From: Circinella umbellata
Lineage: Eukaryota; Mucoromycota; Mucoromycetes; Mucorales; Lichtheimiaceae
Length of the DNA: 64,000 nt
Assembly: GCA_025093555.1 (NCBI GenBank)
Contig: JAIWNF010000028.1
Location: forward strand, 310,001 to 374,000
Direction: 5' to 3'
Part shown: positions 63,304 to 64,000 of the stretch, in pieces
Layout: the number at the start of each line of letters is the position of its first letter
Numbering within the stretch: position 1 is the first letter of the stretch
Notes under the pieces: model-generated
What the model saw: the letters and a program-made list of their open reading frames with translations, nothing else
Told to the model about the DNA's origin: nothing
Database searches by the model: none
Program-made: the position numbers and the translations under genes

Positions 63304-63917
63304 TTATTTAAATTTTTTGTTAAACTCAATAGGTTGATCTTCTTCTTCACGATCACCAGCATATCCTTCATCCTCTACTACTCTCTTTTTACCATTCACT
63401 TGTAAATTATTCGCTGAAACTTCATCATAATCTTCAATTTTAAATAAAGGGCGTTGTTTAAAGTTATTATTCTCTTCTGTTGCTGTTGTTGTTGTCTCTC
63501 CTATCGTTGTCATGCCTTCAACACGGAATCCATCCATATTAGCTGATGCACCAAAACTACTTGTACGACTACGAGGTCTTGAAGAAGAATCAGATTCACT
63601 TGCTGATCCGCGTCGACTTCGGCTTGATGTTGGTGTCAAGCTTCCATTAAATCGCCCCAGATAAAACGAATTATCATCCATATCGGATGATTCCTCTATA
63701 CGACCCCAATTAAATATATTCTTATCATCTAATCCCATACGAACAGCTTGTTGAAAGAATCCGCTGGCAATTTTAGGTAATTTACTTGGTGTTGCTGATG
63801 ACCAATTAATAAAACTACTTGAACTTGTACGTCGAACAGGTGCTGGTCGTTTGTTGAGTGATGATAGAGTTGCTGATGATGAAGATGTAGTCGCAGTAGT
63901 TCGTGAAATGTAATCAG
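63304..63917 (-). CDS. 3' exon of an unrecognised Ser-rich protein (partial)
   Basis: The open block begins after an AG at 63918-63919 (TATAATCAG) and runs 203 codons to TAA; upstream exons lie outside or at the window edge. The sequence is Ser/Thr/Arg-rich with many RS and SR pairs (RSRRGSASESDSSSRPRSR). It has a better-ordered patch, KLPKIASGFFQQAVRMGLDD, continuing with NIFNWGRIEESSDMDD, and an acidic C-terminus ending EFNKKFK. It looks like a phosphorylated regulatory protein. I recognise no domain. A nuclear role is possible from KKRVVED-type basic patches but not shown. Confidence 0.6.
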
Positions 63918-64000
63918 CTGATTATAGTAAATAAATATAGATAAGTATAAAGTGTGAGATTCATAAAGTTCTTTGTTGATTAACACATGTCAAATTTTGA

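Overview
This is nuclear DNA of a filamentous fungus, most likely from the Mucoromycota (Mucorales-like); that placement is inference. The window is AT-rich. Its genes are split by short GT-AG introns of roughly 50-210 nt that sit in clean reading phase. Regulatory-type proteins carry poly-Gln, poly-Asn and poly-Thr tracts. Several genes are typical of early-diverging fungi: an Rrm4-like mRNA transport protein, an SMN protein without a Tudor domain, an EF-hand MscS channel, and remnants of a Ty3/gypsy element. I built gene models by hand by joining open segments at GT-AG sites that keep the frame. Exon coordinates are given in each entry and no transcript data were available.

Layout. 1-828 (+): 3' end of a CaMKK-type protein kinase. 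1603-2832 (-): single-pass membrane protein with a Cys-rich ectodomain and a C-terminal PPxY motif. 6404-7197 (+): Rac1 GTPase, convergent with 7301-8510 (-), a cytosolic 5'-nucleotidase III. 9424-12723 (-): a 1058-aa PPR protein. 15316-17389: ten tandem copies of a ~215-bp unit whose minus strand reads like repeated 144-nt phase-1 exons. 18190-19430: two further local repeats. 22671-26586 (-): 11-exon EF-hand MscS channel. 28779-30048 (+): mitochondrial carrier. 30458-31896 (-): Zn2Cys6 transcription factor. 31897-38268: about 6.4 kb with no convincing gene. 38269-41111 (+): three-RRM plus MLLE protein. 41849-42770 (-): ribosomal protein uS15/RPS13, complete only when a small last exon is added. 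43699-46119 (-): MFS anion:cation symporter. 46763-47915 (+): SMN. 48123-52271 (+): NFX1/FAP1-type zinc finger protein. 53318-54363 (-): aldo-keto reductase. 56713-58325 (+): Opy2-like membrane protein. 61299-62382 (-): degenerate multi-exon gene. 62600-63010 (+): relic of a gypsy-type pol gene. 63304-63917 (-): 3' exon of an unrecognised gene.

The genes are mostly housekeeping and do not form an operon-like system. Two themes recur. One is signalling at the cell surface and in polarity: CaMKK, Rac1, the PPxY membrane protein, Opy2-like and the MscS Ca2+/osmotic channel. The other is RNA metabolism: Rrm4-like, SMN, PPR, RPS13 and NFX1/FAP1. The most unusual structure is the minus-strand array of near-identical putative exons at 15.3-17.4 kb.
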